A stretch of 7,541 bases of DNA. Origin: Candidatus Saccharimonadota bacterium (GTDB lineage Bacteria; Patescibacteriota; Saccharimonadia; Saccharimonadales; EFPC-124). The notes below the pieces were generated by a model. That model did not search any database, was not told where the DNA came from, and saw only the letters and a list, made by a program, of their open reading frames with translations. Positions within the stretch are counted from its first letter, which is position 1; each line of letters begins with the position of its first letter. Below, one piece after another: positions 5,986-7,541 of the stretch. A program made the position numbers and the translations under genes. The stretch is from assembly GCA_016880595.1 (NCBI GenBank), contig JAEHDC010000051.1, forward strand, positions 1 to 7,541, read 5' to 3'.

Positions 5986-5991
5986 ATTGGC

Positions 5992-7287
5992 ATGTTAGAC
6001 ATTAGATATATCAGAGAAAACCCTCAAACCGTTCAGCAAAAATCTCAGCAGAAGGGTTATTCTATTGATGTATCAAGTTTATTGAAGTTGGATGATGAGC
6101 GGCGGGAAATTCAAACTAAAACTGATGAAACTCGCCAGCAAAGGAACCTGCTAGCTGAAGCAGCAAAAGGCGGCTGGCCGACAGAAGAGCAAATTGCCCA
6201 GGGCAAGGATCTAAAAACTAAATTGGTTGAGTTGGAGGATCGGCTGCGCGTAACAGATGAAGAATTTTTAGCAGCGCTTAAAAAAGTTCCAAACATGCCG
6301 TTGGATTTTGTGCCGATTGGTTCTAGTGAAGATGAAAACGTCGTGGCTAAGACAGTGGGCGAGCTGCCGAAATTTGATTTTCAGCCAAAAAATCATTGGC
6401 AACTTGGCCAACAACGCGATTGGATAGATAAGGAGCGTGCTGCCAAAGTGGCTGGATCTCGCTTTGCGTATGTAAAAGGCGAGTTGGTGCGGCTGCATTT
6501 TGCACTGATCCAGTTTGGAATGGATGTTTTGACGGATGATAACTTGCTCAAAAAAATAATTGCCGATAATAACTTGCAGGTGAGCAGTAAACCTTTTACT
6601 CTTGTTATGCCGCCAGCGGTTGCTCGGACAGAAGTTTACGATGCAACTGGTCGGCTCAATAAAGAAGAGCAGACCTACAAGTTGGCTGATGACGACCTCT
6701 GGCTAAACGCTAGTGCCGAGCATGTCATGGCGCCGATGTATATGGGCGAAATTCTAGAGGAAGAAGTGTTGCCAATTCGGCTAGTTGGATACACTACGGC
6801 TTTTCGCCGTGAGGCTGGCACTTACGGTAAGGATATGGAAGGCATCTTGCGCTTACACCAGTTTGACAAGCTTGAGATGGAGAGTTTTACAACTGCCGAA
6901 ACTGGTTTGGAGGAGCATAAATTTATGGTTGCAATACAGGAATATCTGATGTCTGAGCTAAAGATTCCGTATCGTGTAATGCAAAAATGCACTGCCGATA
7001 TTGGCGGACCAAATGCCACGGGCGTAGATATTGATGCTTGGCTTCCTGGGCAAAATAAGTATCGCGAAACTCACACGGCTGATTACATAACAGATTACCA
7101 AACTCGTCGCATGCAAACTCGTGTGCGCCGCAAAAATGGTGATATTGAGCTGGTTCACACTAATGACGCCACTGCTTTCTCTATGCGGCCGCTTGTTGCG
7201 ATTGTCGAAAATTACCAAAATCAAGATGGCACAGTGACCGTGCCAGAAGTTCTGCGCAAATATTTAGGCGGACGTGAAACCGTTTAA
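5992..7287 (+). CDS. serS: Seryl-tRNA synthetase, class II
   Basis: The enzyme charges tRNA-Ser (and tRNA-Sec where present) with serine. At 431 residues it has the normal bacterial length. It starts with the family ending MLDIRYIRENP. Residues about 30-100 form the long antiparallel coiled-coil arm that grips the extra arm of tRNA-Ser. The catalytic domain has motif 2 with FRREAG (271-276), the LRLHQFDKLE block (286-295), the WLPGQNKYRET block (350-360), and motif 3 with Arg399 followed by VAIVENYQNQDG (402-413). Three signature segments deviate: the TAE loop reads SAE (241-243), the usual SSCSNC-type stretch before the QxRR block reads HTADYITDYQTRR (361-373), and the serine-contact segment NGS/NNT reads NDA (391-393). 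These may be lineage-specific. No terminator follows; the next promoter begins two bases after the stop codon. Confidence 0.96.
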   Translation: MLDIRYIRENPQTVQQKSQQKGYSIDVSSLLKLDDERREIQTKTDETRQQRNLLAEAAKGGWPTEEQIAQGKDLKTKLVELEDRLRVTDEEFLAALKKVPNMPLDFVPIGSSEDENVVAKTVGELPKFDFQPKNHWQLGQQRDWIDKERAAKVAGSRFAYVKGELVRLHFALIQFGMDVLTDDNLLKKIIADNNLQVSSKPFTLVMPPAVARTEVYDATGRLNKEEQTYKLADDDLWLNASAEHVMAPMYMGEILEEEVLPIRLVGYTTAFRREAGTYGKDMEGILRLHQFDKLEMESFTTAETGLEEHKFMVAIQEYLMSELKIPYRVMQKCTADIGGPNATGVDIDAWLPGQNKYRETHTADYITDYQTRRMQTRVRRKNGDIELVHTNDATAFSMRPLVAIVENYQNQDGTVTVPEVLRKYLGGRETV

Positions 7288-7288
7288 G

Positions 7289-7297
7289 TGATATAAT
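7289..7297 (+). promoter_or_regulatory. Extended -10 promoter of the hibernation factor gene
   Basis: TGA followed by TATAAT (7292-7297) is a full extended -10 element, placed two bases after the serS stop codon, so any -35 contact would lie within serS codons. A start near 7304 gives a leader of about 28 bases. Confidence 0.65.
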
Positions 7298-7320
7298 AAG
7301 CGTAAGCGAAAAATAAACCC

Positions 7321-7324
7321 AGGA
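7321..7324 (+). promoter_or_regulatory. Shine-Dalgarno site of the hibernation factor gene
   Basis: AGGA lies 7 bases before the ATG at 7332 and is the only purine-rich site at suitable distance; it supports this start, as does the match of the protein to the family from its first residues. Confidence 0.6.
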
Positions 7325-7331
7325 AAAATAG

Positions 7332-7541
7332 ATGATTTCACACATAGACACCGCCGGTGTCAATTTAGAGCTTAGTGAAGATATAAAAAAATATATTATA
7401 CGTAAGGTTGGGCGTTTAGACAGATATGTATCGCGAGAAGATCGCAAACACATGAGCGCCACGGTGACATTGCGTGAAACTAATAACCGTTTAGGCAATA
7501 AATATGAGTGCGAGGCAACTTTACGCACACCTAAGCTAACA
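7332..7541 (+). CDS. hpf: Ribosome hibernation-promoting factor (HPF/RaiA family), 5' part
   Basis: The first 70 residues are present and the gene runs off the window. HPF/YfiA/RaiA proteins bind the decoding region of the 30S subunit and silence ribosomes in starvation or stationary phase. The visible part has the expected beta-alpha-beta layout: a first strand (ISHIDTAGVNLEL), a helix with the family pattern SEDIKKYIIRKVGRLDRYV, a strand with SATVTLRETNN, then the start of the next strand (YECEATLRT). Whether it is the short type or the long type with a C-terminal dimerisation domain cannot be told. It has its own extended -10 promoter, which would allow growth-phase control separate from serS. 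Confidence 0.85.
   Translation, partial: MISHIDTAGVNLELSEDIKKYIIRKVGRLDRYVSREDRKHMSATVTLRETNNRLGNKYECEATLRTPKLT

Noticed and set aside
1..7541. Recoded UGA as in some CPR lineages
   Set aside because: All genes end in TAA or TAG and contain no internal TGA, and glycine is encoded by normal GGN codons, so nothing calls for an altered code.
1..7541. CRISPR array, insertion sequence, prophage or tRNA gene
   Set aside because: No regularly spaced direct repeats, no transposase or integrase, no terminal repeats with target duplication, and no tRNA T-loop or cloverleaf seen on either strand.

Overview
The window is a gene-dense bacterial segment of mostly housekeeping genes, with one conspicuous 492-base gap. 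The gene set is a GreA-type elongation factor (3' end only), class II lysyl-tRNA synthetase, a Nudix hydrolase, a small DUF4342 protein on the minus strand, a DUF2207 membrane protein, a glutamate dehydrogenase-family enzyme, seryl-tRNA synthetase and the 5' part of a ribosome hibernation factor. The compact layout, the divergent synthetase signature motifs, and above all the repeated placement of a -10 box 6-7 bases before an ATG with no Shine-Dalgarno sequence suggest a Patescibacteria/CPR genome, possibly Saccharibacteria. This is an inference from style, not a database match. No UGA recoding is needed: all genes read through with the standard code.

Left part (1-2234): greA ends at 150. 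lysS follows 26 bases later behind its own extended -10 box, and the Nudix gene starts 3 bases after the lysS stop, so those two are probably co-transcribed. The Nudix stop codon directly abuts the stop codon of the convergent DUF4342 gene. DUF4342 (2235-2480, minus) and DUF2207 (2518-4254, plus) diverge from a 37-base spacer in which both -10 boxes sit 6-7 bases from their ATGs. The two promoters therefore overlap and both transcripts look leaderless.

Centre (4255-4746): a stem-loop that can act as a terminator is followed by about 400 bases with no convincing gene but many nested inverted repeats, including a perfect 13-base inverted repeat. I could not match it to RNase P RNA, tmRNA, SRP RNA or a riboswitch. 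It is the best candidate here for an undescribed element, most simply a structured non-coding RNA.

Right part (4718-7541): the glutamate dehydrogenase gene has a normal -35/-10 promoter, a short leader and a strong GGAGG ribosome binding site. serS follows behind a second leaderless-type promoter, and the hibernation factor gene begins 44 bases after serS with an extended -10 box and an AGGA site. Overall the window mixes translation genes (lysS, serS, hpf), transcription elongation (greA), envelope proteins (DUF2207, possibly DUF4342) and one metabolic enzyme, with two initiation styles side by side.
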